Assembly (NCBI GenBank): GCA_030704615.1
Contig: CM060732.1
Location: 28,377,053 to 28,441,052, forward strand
Direction of reading: 5' to 3'
DNA length: 64,000 nt
Source: Takakia lepidozioides
Taxonomy: Eukaryota; Streptophyta; Takakiopsida; Takakiales; Takakiaceae
Shown in pieces: positions 30,823 through 41,795 of this stretch. The position numbers and the translations under genes are program-made. Each line of letters starts with the position of its first letter. Positions within the stretch are counted from its first letter, which is position 1. A model generated the notes under the pieces. That model saw nothing but the letters and a program-made list of their open reading frames with translations. It was not told where the DNA came from and did not search any database.

Positions 30823-32591
30823 GGGGCGCGTTGCTAGAAGCACAAACGAAGTTTGCCCCAACTGGAAGTAGCAATTTTCTGAGTTCCTGGTTTCAGTTGG
30901 TTGTGTGATTCATGATTGTTCATCCACGTCAGAGCATGGTCCATAGACATCAAGTAAACTCTCATGGCTGGGGATCTCAAATCCTGGAAATCCCATAGGC
31001 AGAGCCTTGACCTATTATAGCCAAGTCCAACTAAGATGCACCACTGACCAAAAGAATCACTCAGATTTTGGCCCAAGTAAAGTTACAGTAGATTCCTTGG
31101 CCCTAATGTAAAGTGGGCCTAAGCTACTGCCATCGTTTGCTGGCTTTTGATTTTTTTGACTTTTCTGGGGCACGGAGCTCCTGTGGGTAACTAACATCAA
31201 AAGAAGAGACAAGGAAATAATATTACCTTTGACGGGAAACTCCCGTTGAAGTCTGAACAGCGGAACAAAGAACAAATTCACAGGGAAAACAAAACAAAAC
31301 GAGAAGCCTGCACAGCAACAGCGGAGAAGCTACTGACGTGAATGGTAGACTAAAATTCAAACGAGCCTTAGTTGAAGCAGAGCGAACGAAGCCACAGAAA
31401 TTAGCGTTTCCTGCGCAGGGATTCGAGGTTCAAATGTGCCTTGGCCTTAGAATTTCTTCCAACACTGAGAAGGTGGAAACAAACAAGACCATTTTGCATT
31501 CCACTTACCCACGAAGGAGTTGACAGGGCTCATGAGATCGTAGCCTAATTTTGCAAAGAGAGGATCCATCCAAAACCACTCCCAAGGATCAAACGAGCCG
31601 GCGGGGTCATGAAGAACCAGGACAAGGAGACATTTGAGCACCAAATAGTTGTTGCATCCATACTGTCTGGCGTCGGGTCATCTTCACCAGAATTAAGAGT
31701 TGATTACCCTGATTCGCTTTATCTCTCTATATAATTATGCCACAGCTATTGGGCATGTCTTGCTGCACCTTCATAGTGCATTGGCAATTTGACTTGCTCA
31801 TTGGTTCTATTGTACTCTTTACCATGGACCCTCTCGGCCTCCTGTGGAACGCACATCCCGGGGAAGCCCAGACATAGACGATGATACAAACAAAATTCTC
31901 ATGTTTTCCTCCTCTCTCTTCTGGGCCTCCCATGGACACAACTTTTATTTCCTTATCTACTTCTGTGCACATCAGAGGAGCTTCATTCTGGTAGCTTCAT
32001 TTCAGTTCTGGTGATCATTTCAAATCTTATAACGACACTGTTCGAGTCTTCACTTTTCAGCTTCAAGATAATCAACCTCAAGGGCAGGTCTTCAGCAATA
32101 AGAAAAAATATAACCCTGCAATACATGACCATACCCTCCTCTGGAAAAGAGGGAGTTTAGGATGGTTGAAAATGTGTACAATAATAATGAGCCTGTAAGT
32201 AGTGCCTTCCATTACAATTTCATTGGTGTATTGTATTCCACCAGCTCACAGTTTCCCAGAAAATCTACACCAGAGCAAAAGGGCAAAGGAGATGCGCGTG
32301 ACAACATACTTATAGATAACGGACTTTTACATCCCACTTCCTCAAACTAAATGTCTAGCTTGGAGCTACAAGAAAGCACCAAGGCATAACATTGCAATTG
32401 GCACCTGGCTAAATGATCACAACAAGAACCCCTACTTCCAAATGGACTGGGAAGGGTCGCAAAATGGGAAAATTGGCTATTGGGGTTACCTGGGGTGTAA
32501 ACCTGAGAGATACGACTCGCGAGGACGAAACAGAAGAGCAACAACTCATGGAACATTCCTGTTGGTATGTGGGCGGTGGGCGCAAGTCGCA
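30823..32591. other. 3' flank of AIR9, no gene seen
   Basis: No supportable gene. The part nearest 32591 should be AIR9 3' untranslated sequence on the minus strand. Short frames elsewhere carry no motif. Confidence 0.4.
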
Positions 32592-35500
32592 TCACATCTT
32601 CAGTAGCAAGTTGAGTGAGGTGCTGTTGAATCGTTGGGAGAACCCACGAATTACAAGCACAATGATGTCACGGATATGGCGTGATTGCACCATGAGGTCA
32701 ACTTCGTTCTCAGTGTCCATGACAATCTTGACACGATGCTGATCATTACGAAACACCTCTACATGGAAGGGTGGGGCATAAGAACCTCGAATTTCAGTGG
32801 ACGCAAAATGGGTTTTTGATGGTTTGACCACCTTCACTCTCTTCCTATTGACATCCAGAACCCTCCTTTCCAAGCTCCCAAGGCCCTGTTGATGTTGGGC
32901 CTTCATTGGGGACCGATCACGGTCCCGTAAAGCCTCAAACTTCACTACCCCAGATTCTAGCTTCAGCTTCACCTCCTTGGACACCTCCGGGTCAACTATA
33001 ATAGGATCAGTTGAAGCTGAAACTGGGCCACCTTCTACCCCATCCTCGCGCACAGGAGTATACACCGCCACGAGTCTGTACCCAACATCATCCACATTCG
33101 CCTCATACATCCTGCCCACCTCACCAGAGATGGGAATGAGATCTGGGCTGCCGGCCATAGCCCGGAACCATTGAAGTGTACTCTTCCCTTCTTTGCCACC
33201 ACTGTAGATCCCCCGTACAGCATAAAGGCTGGTGTGAAAACCACGCCCCTCTACCTCCAGATTCTCAATCCTCGGAAAACCTGGAGCAACAGGCGGGGTG
33301 ATAATGAAAGCAGGTTCAGCTGATCTTCCAAAAACATCTGATACGATACACTCACAATGCAGGCAGTAGCCCACATCCTCGAGCCGCACTTTGTAGGAAC
33401 ATACTCGCTGTGAGTGAAGGGGTTCAAATTCTTCTGTTGAATCTTGTTGCCATGAACGTGACCATTGATATTTGATGTCCTTCTTGTACTTCTCCCAGGA
33501 CTGCTGCTGCAAATCACCTTTGGGTATGACCTCTAAAGCCGTCAACGTCTCACCTTCCACTGCCTTACCAGAGAGAACGAGTTGCTGTATTCTTGGAAGC
33601 TCTGGATAAGTCGGAGGGCTGGGCTCTGACAGCACAATCTTTCCAGAAACTCCATCTGCTCGAACAGGAGTGTACCCAAAGATGATGGTGCACGTGTAAT
33701 CATCGTCAGTGACCTCATAAGTCTTGGACTGTGCCCCTGCAATGTGGGTGCGGAGACCTCCAGTAGTTTGGCGATACCAGCACATGCGACTTTCGCCCTC
33801 TATGCCGCCATAGTACTCACCCTCTCCAACAAACACGCCAATTGACATTTCCCTCACACTCACATTCCGCACTACTGGAAGTGCAGGTGCTACAGGGAGA
33901 TTACTGTAGGCTATGATAGGTGTGCCTCGTCTACCGTCTTCACGCACAGGAACCCAGTTTAATACCAGGTATGATCCCACGTCATCCAACCTTGGGGTGT
34001 ACACCTCAGAGTCACTGAGAAAACTGCCATCCTCAGGCATTAGACCCTCCTTGGGCTTGTGTGATGTCCTGTACCAAGTGTATTCACCTTCCCCTTCCTG
34101 GCCACCAAAGTAAGACTTCCGAGGTACTACTTCAATGTCCTCGAAGCATTGTGGAATTACAAGATCCATGCCCTCTGGTTCTCCATCGACCACCACATCT
34201 GAGACAACTGATCGTGAGTCCCCAGTGGAGCCATCCTTCCGCACTGGCGTGAAAACCAGCTCAATGCAGCTGCCCACTTCCTCAGCAGTTACGTCAAGAA
34301 CAGCCTCACTGCTCAACGGGTCCTGGCTGCCATCAGGGTTTAGCCTAACCCATTCATGAGTGCAGGCACCTTTCTCTCCACCTTTGTAAGAAGCCTTGAA
34401 GCTAAGGCTTCCACCTTCCACTGGGGCACCACAAATCTCCAGGGAACCACAGCTTGGAGGAGCTGGAACCACAGGACCCACAGTCGAGGAGACAGCAACC
34501 GGACCAGTTGCTCCATCAACGCGGACGGGCTCACAGGAAACGCAAAGCAGGCCATCAATATCTTCACTCTGCACAATATATGATTGCTGTGTGGCTCCTT
34601 TAATCTCACGCTGTGTCCCATCTTGTCGAGTCAGGAACCACTGGACCTTCGAGCAACCTTCCAACCCACCCCAGTACTCCATTTCAATTTGCAGCTCCTG
34701 AGCCTCAATGGGTTCCCCACGAATATGCAGTGACAGCAACTTTGGAGATCCTGCGCGTATCCGCTCCATGCCAAATACAGTCTTCCAGTCACCAACTAAA
34801 TTATCATCTCTAACTGGTTGACACCTGAAGGAGATGAATTTGTTGACAGCGAGCCTTGTTACTTTGTATTGCAGCCCTGATGCTTCTGTTGCAAGAGTAC
34901 CAGGATCACTTTCACTCTCATGCAAATACCAGCTGTACTGACTCACCCCTTCATAACCTCCAGCATACCCATACTGCGCCGTTAGCGTTTCACCCTCCAT
35001 GTAGTCACCCACTATATTGAGGAAGGTCAGCCCTGGGGGCAGCATCTCAACCATACTTTCTGAGATAACAAACACGGGTTCGCCACTCTCCCCATCAGAG
35101 CGCATGGGGGTGTACTTGGCAACTAGATAGTGGCCTACCGCTCCAAGAGGTATTCGGAATGCCTTTGCAACCTTGGAACTGCTGAGAGGCTCTATCTGGC
35201 CCTCCTCAGTGGGCAGGATGGGAGAAGATATCTTGAACCATTGCACCCGGCTGGCTCCTTCTGTTCCCCCAGTAAAGATAGCACTGATGGCCACTTTACT
35301 CCCCTCCTTCAAGTCACCCACAATTCTCAACTTCTCTACCCTTGGTGGAGCAAGTAAAACCATTGTACTCATGGCAGAAACAGGATCACCCTGATTCCCT
35401 TCTGAGTTGACAGGAGTGTACAGGAACATCATGCGCAAACCCACATCTTCCTCAGTCAGTCTGTAGTCCACAGTCCCCCTGGACACTAGCTTGAACTCCC

Positions 35501-38450
35501 CTGACTCTAGATTCTCCCGAAGCCACTCGAACTTGCTTGCACCCTCTTTTCCTCCAAAGTACTTGCCAGTCCCATGGATAACAATCCCTTCCACAGCCTC
35601 GCCCACAATGTGCACCGCACTCACACATGGAGGAGCTGCTTCAATGATGGGTGTCGCTGCATACTGTGGCTCTCCTTTCACACCCTCCTCTGTGACAGGG
35701 GTGAACATAAAAATAAGACTGGAGCCCACATCATCCAGTGTCAGCTGGTACTCAGAGTCTTCAGCTCCCATTATTGCTTCTGGGCTGCTGTTTTCTGCAT
35801 GCCTCAACCAACTTGCAACGGACTTGCCAGGTGTCCCTCCGCACCATGCAACAGCAGCAGAACCTCTGACCCTACTCCCCTCTACCACATCTCCCTCAAC
35901 TTCCAATCGGAGGACCTTAGGGCAACCAGTCCCAGGAGAAACTGGCAATGAAATGGCAAAAACTGAAGGGTATTCTGTCTCCCCCAGCACAACAGTGCAC
36001 TCCACTTTCAGGCAGTTCCCCACATCCTCATGCTTTGGCCAGTAAGTGTCACTCACAGCCCCTTCAATCGGCACAAAGTTTGCGGGAGTCTTTTCTCCGA
36101 CATACCATTGATACCGGAGGACGAGCTCAGAATCTTCAAATGCCCCTTCGACTTTCTCAAAAAGAAACTCACTGCGGCATGGATCTTCCTCAGCAGGCTG
36201 ATCAACAAAAGCTTTCTTCACCACATATCCGGGTGGCATGCTCTCACTCCACTGTGACACCAGGAACTCCATCGTCGACTCTGCAGCCTCTTCAGGATCA
36301 CAGAGTTCCCAGCCCTCTCGAATGCACAAGGCTGTGCTAGCTGGGTACAAGCGGGCCAGCTCTTGCTCATCCACTGACAGGTCTCGATCATTGAACTTTT
36401 TCAGGGTTGGACCAACAAGTAGAATGGATGCTGCCTCAACGTGGAAGGCCTCCAATATGGGATTCTCTTCCAAGCGCAAGTGCTCTAGAGCAGGCAGATG
36501 CGGAAAACCCTTGAGGGTGGAGATTTTGTTTTTACTGGCAGCTAGAACTTGGAGCCTCGGCTGTGATGCCATGGCAAGCGACTTGATTTTGTTCTGTGCA
36601 ACTGACAAAAACTCCAAGTTTGGCAGTTGAGGCAGCCCACTCAGGGATGTAATTTGATTCCCAGCAAGATACAGTTGCTGGAGGGCCTTGCAGGTTGCCA
36701 ACGGCTCAAATCCAGCCCCTTTGAACTCGTTGAAGCTGAGATCCAAGACCTTCACTCGTCTTAGAATCTCAATTCCATTCAAAGTTGACAGCTTGTTGTC
36801 TCTGAGGTACACAAACTCCATCTTTGGTGTCAAATTCACCAGGTTGCCGTCCAGGCTTCGCACCTTCTGGCCCCTCAGATCAAGACGCACGTCGTCTCCT
36901 CCCTTGATGTCCACTGGAGGAAGAGCTACAAACCGAGAGTCTCGAGATTCAGAGGTCAGTGACTTTCTTCGAGAAAGCATACTTGGAGCTCGATCAGTAG
37001 ACTGGGGTGGAGATGGAGGCTTCAAAGCTCGATCAGCAGACTGCTGTGGAGATGACTGCTTTAAAGCACTGCTATTCGTACTTGAGAATGAAGAAGAAGG
37101 AGACAGCTTTGCTTTGCTGCTAGAACTTGGTGCCTTTTGTACAGGAGATGTGAAAGACGGAGAAGAGGACAACTTTGTTAGGATATTAGGTGAGCTTTGC
37201 ACTCTGTCTGTAGGACTTGAGAATGTAGAAGAGGAACCAAGCTTAGCAATTCCGCTGGTCGCCTCTGCAAAGCTTGAAGACCACTTGGGGACGGATGCAG
37301 ATGGACTGAGCTTCTTCTTGGTTGCTGGCCTACCAACACCACCATTCGTTACCGGAGACTTGTGGTTTCCTGCAGTCAGGGAAGGTGTTACAAGTTGAGT
37401 TTGATCTGGGCTGCTTTGGACTTCGGATAACAGAGCTAAAGGTACTACTGATGACTTACCAGACTCATTGGCAGACTTGAATGTTGGTGTGGAGGGACTG
37501 CTGCGCCGCAGATAATTGCTAGCCGCTTTCGGCGAAGAAGGCGTTCGGGGTGATCCTCCAGAGACACTGCTGGGTCTGCTAGACGCAGTCTTCGGCGACG
37601 GCAACTTGGGAGAGGAAGATGAAGCCCACTTCCTGAGCTCAGAAGCCGACACATCGATTGATCTGGAAGAGAGTGAACTGATGCCCGACAAGGAGGCACG
37701 CCGGGGGTCACTGGTAGGAGTTGAGGCGCCTGACAAGGACGCTCGTCGGGGATCACTTGTAGGAGTTTTGGCCTTGGAAGGTGTGGAGAGAGCCAATGTG
37801 CGAGGGCTTGCTGAACTCCTCCTCGTGATCGGGGTGCTGGGACTCTCGGTTGGTATGATTAAGCTGCGCTTCTTCATTACAGGAGCCTTGGATGGGATTG
37901 GGGGCCCTAAGCTGCCATAGCCATTGTTGTCAGCGAGCGACCCACCACTACCATCGTCTCCACCGCTAGCCTGAGCTTCCAGTCGCCGAGCTGCAGCTGC
38001 CGAAGATGAGGACCTCAGAAATGGCTTCGGAGATCCAGACCCTGGTGTCCGTGGTGATATCGGTGTACTCCTCTTCAATGGTGTAGATGCCACCGGCGAT
38101 AGCTTGCTGACTTTCCCTCCTTTTGACGCAGACCCTCCTTTCACTGTTCTGCCATCCCCTCCTGGAGCTCCAGACGAGCATTCGGTAGCCGCATTGCCAT
38201 TTGCATTCGATTCACAAGTTTCGTCTGGGAGAGAAGGTGGAGCGGATACAAGCGACTCAATCTCTGCATCTATGGCGAGATCCCCAGCTGGATCATCTGA
38301 ATTTGCAGATTCCTCCTGAGCTGCTTCTACATCCAGCTCTGCATTGTCCGACGCTGAGCCCTCGACTGGAATGTCGTCAGATATCGGCGGAGGCGGAGAG
38401 GGATGTCCATCCACCGTGGACTCAGTGGCTATGACCTCATCCATGGCCAC
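32592..38450 (-). CDS. AIR9: AIR9 microtubule-associated protein (intronless)
   Basis: AIR9 is a plant and kinetoplastid microtubule-associated protein that decorates cortical microtubules and the preprophase band and returns to the cortical division site when the cell plate inserts. One uninterrupted frame encodes 1,952 residues, longer than Arabidopsis AIR9 (about 1,700). Residues 1-510 are acidic, then Ser/Pro/Lys-rich and basic, the expected microtubule-binding region. They include a 15-residue tandem duplication of TPTSDPRRASLSG near 230-260. Residues about 515-690 form leucine-rich repeats (LDLRGQKVRSLDGNLVNL, VLDLSFNEF, LYLAGNQITSLSGLPQLPNL). From about 770 to 1840 run roughly eleven A9 (Ig-like) repeats, recognised by recurring GG.EG.S...W and YTPVR.DG motifs. 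The C-terminus SLERRVLDVNRKRVKVVKP, APPFHVEVFRNDQHRV and LVIRGFSQRFNSTSLN is highly conserved. The absence of any intron across 5.9 kb is unusual for this domain layout. The upstream Met choice (MAMDEV) could be either of the first two ATGs. Confidence 0.95.
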   Translation of the reverse strand: MAMDEVIATESTVDGHPSPPPPISDDIPVEGSASDNAELDVEAAQEESANSDDPAGDLAIDAEIESLVSAPPSLPDETCESNANGNAATECSSGAPGGDGRTVKGGSASKGGKVSKLSPVASTPLKRSTPISPRTPGSGSPKPFLRSSSSAAAARRLEAQASGGDDGSGGSLADNNGYGSLGPPIPSKAPVMKKRSLIIPTESPSTPITRRSSASPRTLALSTPSKAKTPTSDPRRASLSGASTPTSDPRRASLSGISSLSSRSIDVSASELRKWASSSSPKLPSPKTASSRPSSVSGGSPRTPSSPKAASNYLRRSSPSTPTFKSANESGKSSVVPLALLSEVQSSPDQTQLVTPSLTAGNHKSPVTNGGVGRPATKKKLSPSASVPKWSSSFAEATSGIAKLGSSSTFSSPTDRVQSSPNILTKLSSSPSFTSPVQKAPSSSSKAKLSPSSSFSSTNSSALKQSSPQQSADRALKPPSPPQSTDRAPSMLSRRKSLTSESRDSRFVALPPVDIKGGDDVRLDLRGQKVRSLDGNLVNLTPKMEFVYLRDNKLSTLNGIEILRRVKVLDLSFNEFKGAGFEPLATCKALQQLYLAGNQITSLSGLPQLPNLEFLSVAQNKIKSLAMASQPRLQVLAASKNKISTLKGFPHLPALEHLRLEENPILEAFHVEAASILLVGPTLKKFNDRDLSVDEQELARLYPASTALCIREGWELCDPEEAAESTMEFLVSQWSESMPPGYVVKKAFVDQPAEEDPCRSEFLFEKVEGAFEDSELVLRYQWYVGEKTPANFVPIEGAVSDTYWPKHEDVGNCLKVECTVVLGETEYPSVFAISLPVSPGTGCPKVLRLEVEGDVVEGSRVRGSAAVAWCGGTPGKSVASWLRHAENSSPEAIMGAEDSEYQLTLDDVGSSLIFMFTPVTEEGVKGEPQYAATPIIEAAPPCVSAVHIVGEAVEGIVIHGTGKYFGGKEGASKFEWLRENLESGEFKLVSRGTVDYRLTEEDVGLRMMFLYTPVNSEGNQGDPVSAMSTMVLLAPPRVEKLRIVGDLKEGSKVAISAIFTGGTEGASRVQWFKISSPILPTEEGQIEPLSSSKVAKAFRIPLGAVGHYLVAKYTPMRSDGESGEPVFVISESMVEMLPPGLTFLNIVGDYMEGETLTAQYGYAGGYEGVSQYSWYLHESESDPGTLATEASGLQYKVTRLAVNKFISFRCQPVRDDNLVGDWKTVFGMERIRAGSPKLLSLHIRGEPIEAQELQIEMEYWGGLEGCSKVQWFLTRQDGTQREIKGATQQSYIVQSEDIDGLLCVSCEPVRVDGATGPVAVSSTVGPVVPAPPSCGSLEICGAPVEGGSLSFKASYKGGEKGACTHEWVRLNPDGSQDPLSSEAVLDVTAEEVGSCIELVFTPVRKDGSTGDSRSVVSDVVVDGEPEGMDLVIPQCFEDIEVVPRKSYFGGQEGEGEYTWYRTSHKPKEGLMPEDGSFLSDSEVYTPRLDDVGSYLVLNWVPVREDGRRGTPIIAYSNLPVAPALPVVRNVSVREMSIGVFVGEGEYYGGIEGESRMCWYRQTTGGLRTHIAGAQSKTYEVTDDDYTCTIIFGYTPVRADGVSGKIVLSEPSPPTYPELPRIQQLVLSGKAVEGETLTALEVIPKGDLQQQSWEKYKKDIKYQWSRSWQQDSTEEFEPLHSQRVCSYKVRLEDVGYCLHCECIVSDVFGRSAEPAFIITPPVAPGFPRIENLEVEGRGFHTSLYAVRGIYSGGKEGKSTLQWFRAMAGSPDLIPISGEVGRMYEANVDDVGYRLVAVYTPVREDGVEGGPVSASTDPIIVDPEVSKEVKLKLESGVVKFEALRDRDRSPMKAQHQQGLGSLERRVLDVNRKRVKVVKPSKTHFASTEIRGSYAPPFHVEVFRNDQHRVKIVMDTENEVDLMVQSRHIRDIIVLVIRGFSQRFNSTSLNLLLKM

Positions 38451-41400
38451 CAGAAGCGAGGAGCAGCTGGATCACATAAAACGCAGGAACAACTCCACAC
38501 AACAAACTGCAAGCTTCTCCCTGCACGCTTTGCAGCCAGGAGTTAACCTACAGTCGGCCGACCCCTGCATTGCGAGAGAAAATGCCAAAACAACAATGCA
38601 GTACGAAGAGACGGAGGACAAGGCAGGGGACAGCGCAGAGAAGCTAAAAGACGAAACGCATATGTGCCAGATCCCAGAATCCTCCAAGTCTCCCCGTGCA
38701 ACACAGGCGACCGCCCATGAAACAATGCAGCAGCGCCAGACATAGAGAAGACATCAGAAGACGAACAAGGAGGCACAGGACGCCACAAGTACCTGACCAT
38801 GAACCAGACCACCAGTTCGGTAGCAAATAACGTGCCCTGCTCGCTGCACCCCCCGGGGGCCCGAACGAGAAACGCAGATGTGAGAAGGAGGACAGCGACG
38901 ACGCAGCGATGCAATGCAGCGCGCTACGATACGTCAGTGCAGCGATCCGCAGCAACAACACTTCGCAGCACTCTCGTCGCGCATCGCCGGGCACCAGAGC
39001 CAGAGAGACGAGCGTGACGTCACTGTGGCACGCCTCTCACGCCACCCTCCCTCCTCCCATTGTCTGTGGATGAAACCTGCGCGCTTCCCTCCTTTTCTGT
39101 GCCTGCACTCTGTCCATTCCGAGTCGCGGGGCAGTCTGCATATTGACAAAGGGAATGTTGGCGCGGTGCTTGCGAGCGGGCCGGTTGGAATGTATACGTA
39201 GCATTTCACATCAAGGCATTTTTGGAATTCCCTAAGCAGCCACAGCCCGCGCAATGGCCGGTCTCTAGTCTCTAGTCTCTAAGTCTCTCAAGTCGATGGA
39301 ACAGAATCCCGGCCGCGAGGGTGTGGTGTTGTTGGTGGTGCCCCACACGGCGCTGTGAGTGTGGCAGATGCGCATGTGGGTGTGGCAGAGGGCCTCTGCT
39401 CCGGGAAATGGAAACATGGGTGTGGCCTTGTTTCATATATTTTACGGTGTGGGCGGGAATAGGAGAGCTGGAAATGGGATGGATGAACTTGTTAGCGGTT
39501 CTGACTATACACCATGTGATTGTGAGAGCGTGCTGACAAGGTGGGTCCATGACACTAGACTTGAAACATGGACGGCGGCGGAAAGGGAGGGAAAAAGAGG
39601 ATTGGTGAGAACATGAGACTTCACCAACACAGTTAGGTACCAAAACTGCTTTTTGTAAACTTATATAACTTACAACTCAACTTTCCCTAGTGAGAGACAC
39701 GAAGAAAGAGGAGTGTCGGTTGTCTTTACGTGGCTGTAAGCGTCAATGTTGCTCATCAAGTTCTTACTGCAATTACAATACCTTTGCTTGGCAGTTGGTT
39801 GTTGGAGTTGAGCCTGGTGCTTGAGAGCGCAGACAATTCAACTTTTCTCGTTGCTGTTGTCGGCAGCCCAGCATGGCCAACCACTACTTAGAATTGCAGC
39901 CACGTAGTCAAGAGAGTGAGAGTGGGAGAGGGAGGGAGGGAGGTGAAGAGATGCGCCGACTTTCACAAAATCTTGTATCGCCCTTTGCCTGATCACTTTC
40001 ATCATTGAAATTGATTTGCCTTTAATATCCAAGACTGTTTGTGGAGGTGCTTGCTAATGCAGCGTGCCAAATCTAACCGCCATTGGCTCTAGCCAATCAC
40101 TGTAGTTGCCAAGTTAGAGTCCAATGCGGCGAGTCCAAGAAAGTGGGTGATGAATGGAATGGTGGTTCGAGGTGCATGGCATGGGACTTGGCACCAACCT
40201 CCCTGTCAGAGTGTACACTAGTACTTACCTGCTTTGATGGGGAGGTGGGTAACTTATTAGAAAGCGGCGAGCACCCATCTGCTCCAGTGAAACACGCTAA
40301 AGCTTAGCTTAGGTCGGGACGTCGGGACCAGTGACGGAGAAGCGCATCAAGCCCATCTGCAATACCAGCAGACAATGTATTCTGGCCTCGGAAAGGAGTG
40401 ACGCCAAACTTTTTTAGGGTTCAGCCGCTTTACTGCCCACAGGTTTTGAACCCCACAACTCAACACTCCGGCCCATTGAGTAATAAGAGGCAGACTTGGC
40501 GAAAGCTTCTTGTAGCTGAGCTCTTAGAAACGAGAAGATGGGGGCGTACAGCATGATTGTGATACGACAACAGACTCTCTCCAAGAATGAGCTTTACTTA
40601 TTGAGGAAGCAAGAGAGGAAAGGGCACTCCCAGTGTAAAGAGGAATGACTGAAAGTATCGGGAATTTTCTGCACCATGTTTGACTGCGTTCTACAAGGCC
40701 AGACAAGAGATGATCTGGCAGAGCTTGCACTAAAGACAGAATGTAGCATCACACTCTTATTACCACAGCAATGGCACTTTGAGCTACATCTTGTTTTGTA
40801 TACTACACATTTCTTCCAGGGAAGTTTACAGCCGACCATGTTCCATGGCCAAACAAACATCATCAAACTTTCTCTGAATAAAATTTATATGCCCTTGACA
40901 CACGAGATCGAGAGCAATCCAGTCAGTAATCACAATATTTTATCTGGCCTGGATTCAAGTGCAGTGTTCCATGGACTCTGGAGTCTGGACTGATGAGAAG
41001 GTGCCAACTTGGAAGCATGAAACCCCTTCCTATCTTCAACTTAAGTGTGTCACTCTTCTGACAAAGTTTTCAATGGCATTGCAGTGCAGAGGGCATGCTA
41101 CTTGCCATGCACACAGTAGGCGCATTCAGTTGCCTCTCACTCTAGAAAGACACACTGACTACCAGGAAGCAAGGAGCCACGCATTGGCTTAACCATGAGG
41201 GGCATCATACCACCCTTCATCGTCCCCACATCTTCATTTCGTCTCAGGTTTACAGTTAACTTACCTTGGCCTCAATGGGTTGTTACTGGTCCACCACACA
41301 AGAATAACACAGCAAGACATCACTGACTTCCTATAAACTGCAGCACCTACGTTTATGGTTGCATGGCTCTAGTAGAGGGTAGAGGACAGTCTAGTCAGTT

Positions 41401-41795
41401 CTCTCTCCTTGCTAAGTCGCAGATTACCACCCGCATGCCTCAAAAATCACTAAGATGGGCATTTCAAATAGGAAAAGGCTGGTTTCAAGCAACACATGCC
41501 TGATTTTTTGTCTCCCTCTAAAAAAGAAGTCTACACTTCAATGAAGTAACAACATTCATCCGTGCCATGTCTCTCAACAAGCAAACGAAATTTTAACCTG
41601 AACTAGCTGTATATCAGGGAAACCCATGGGTTACCAGGCAAATATGAGTGCAATCCTTCTCATCACTACACAGCCCCATCCAGCAACACGAGAATCAAAA
41701 TCAAGTTCAAATGAACTTGACCACCAAAACTCACACTCCTGGTACACCAGCGAACCATGTATCTAAAAAATTGGGGACTCCCGGTGAAGGTCTAA
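38451..41795. other. intergenic, AIR9 to calnexin
   Basis: No supportable gene. The AIR9 5' leader and promoter lie in about 38451-39260, which is G+C rich. The rest shows only short frames without motifs. The calnexin 3' untranslated region should lie just below 41795. Confidence 0.45.

Noticed and set aside
35491-36045. Long plus-strand frames opposite AIR9
   Set aside because: Antisense openness is caused by codon composition of the AIR9 gene; no motifs or independent support.
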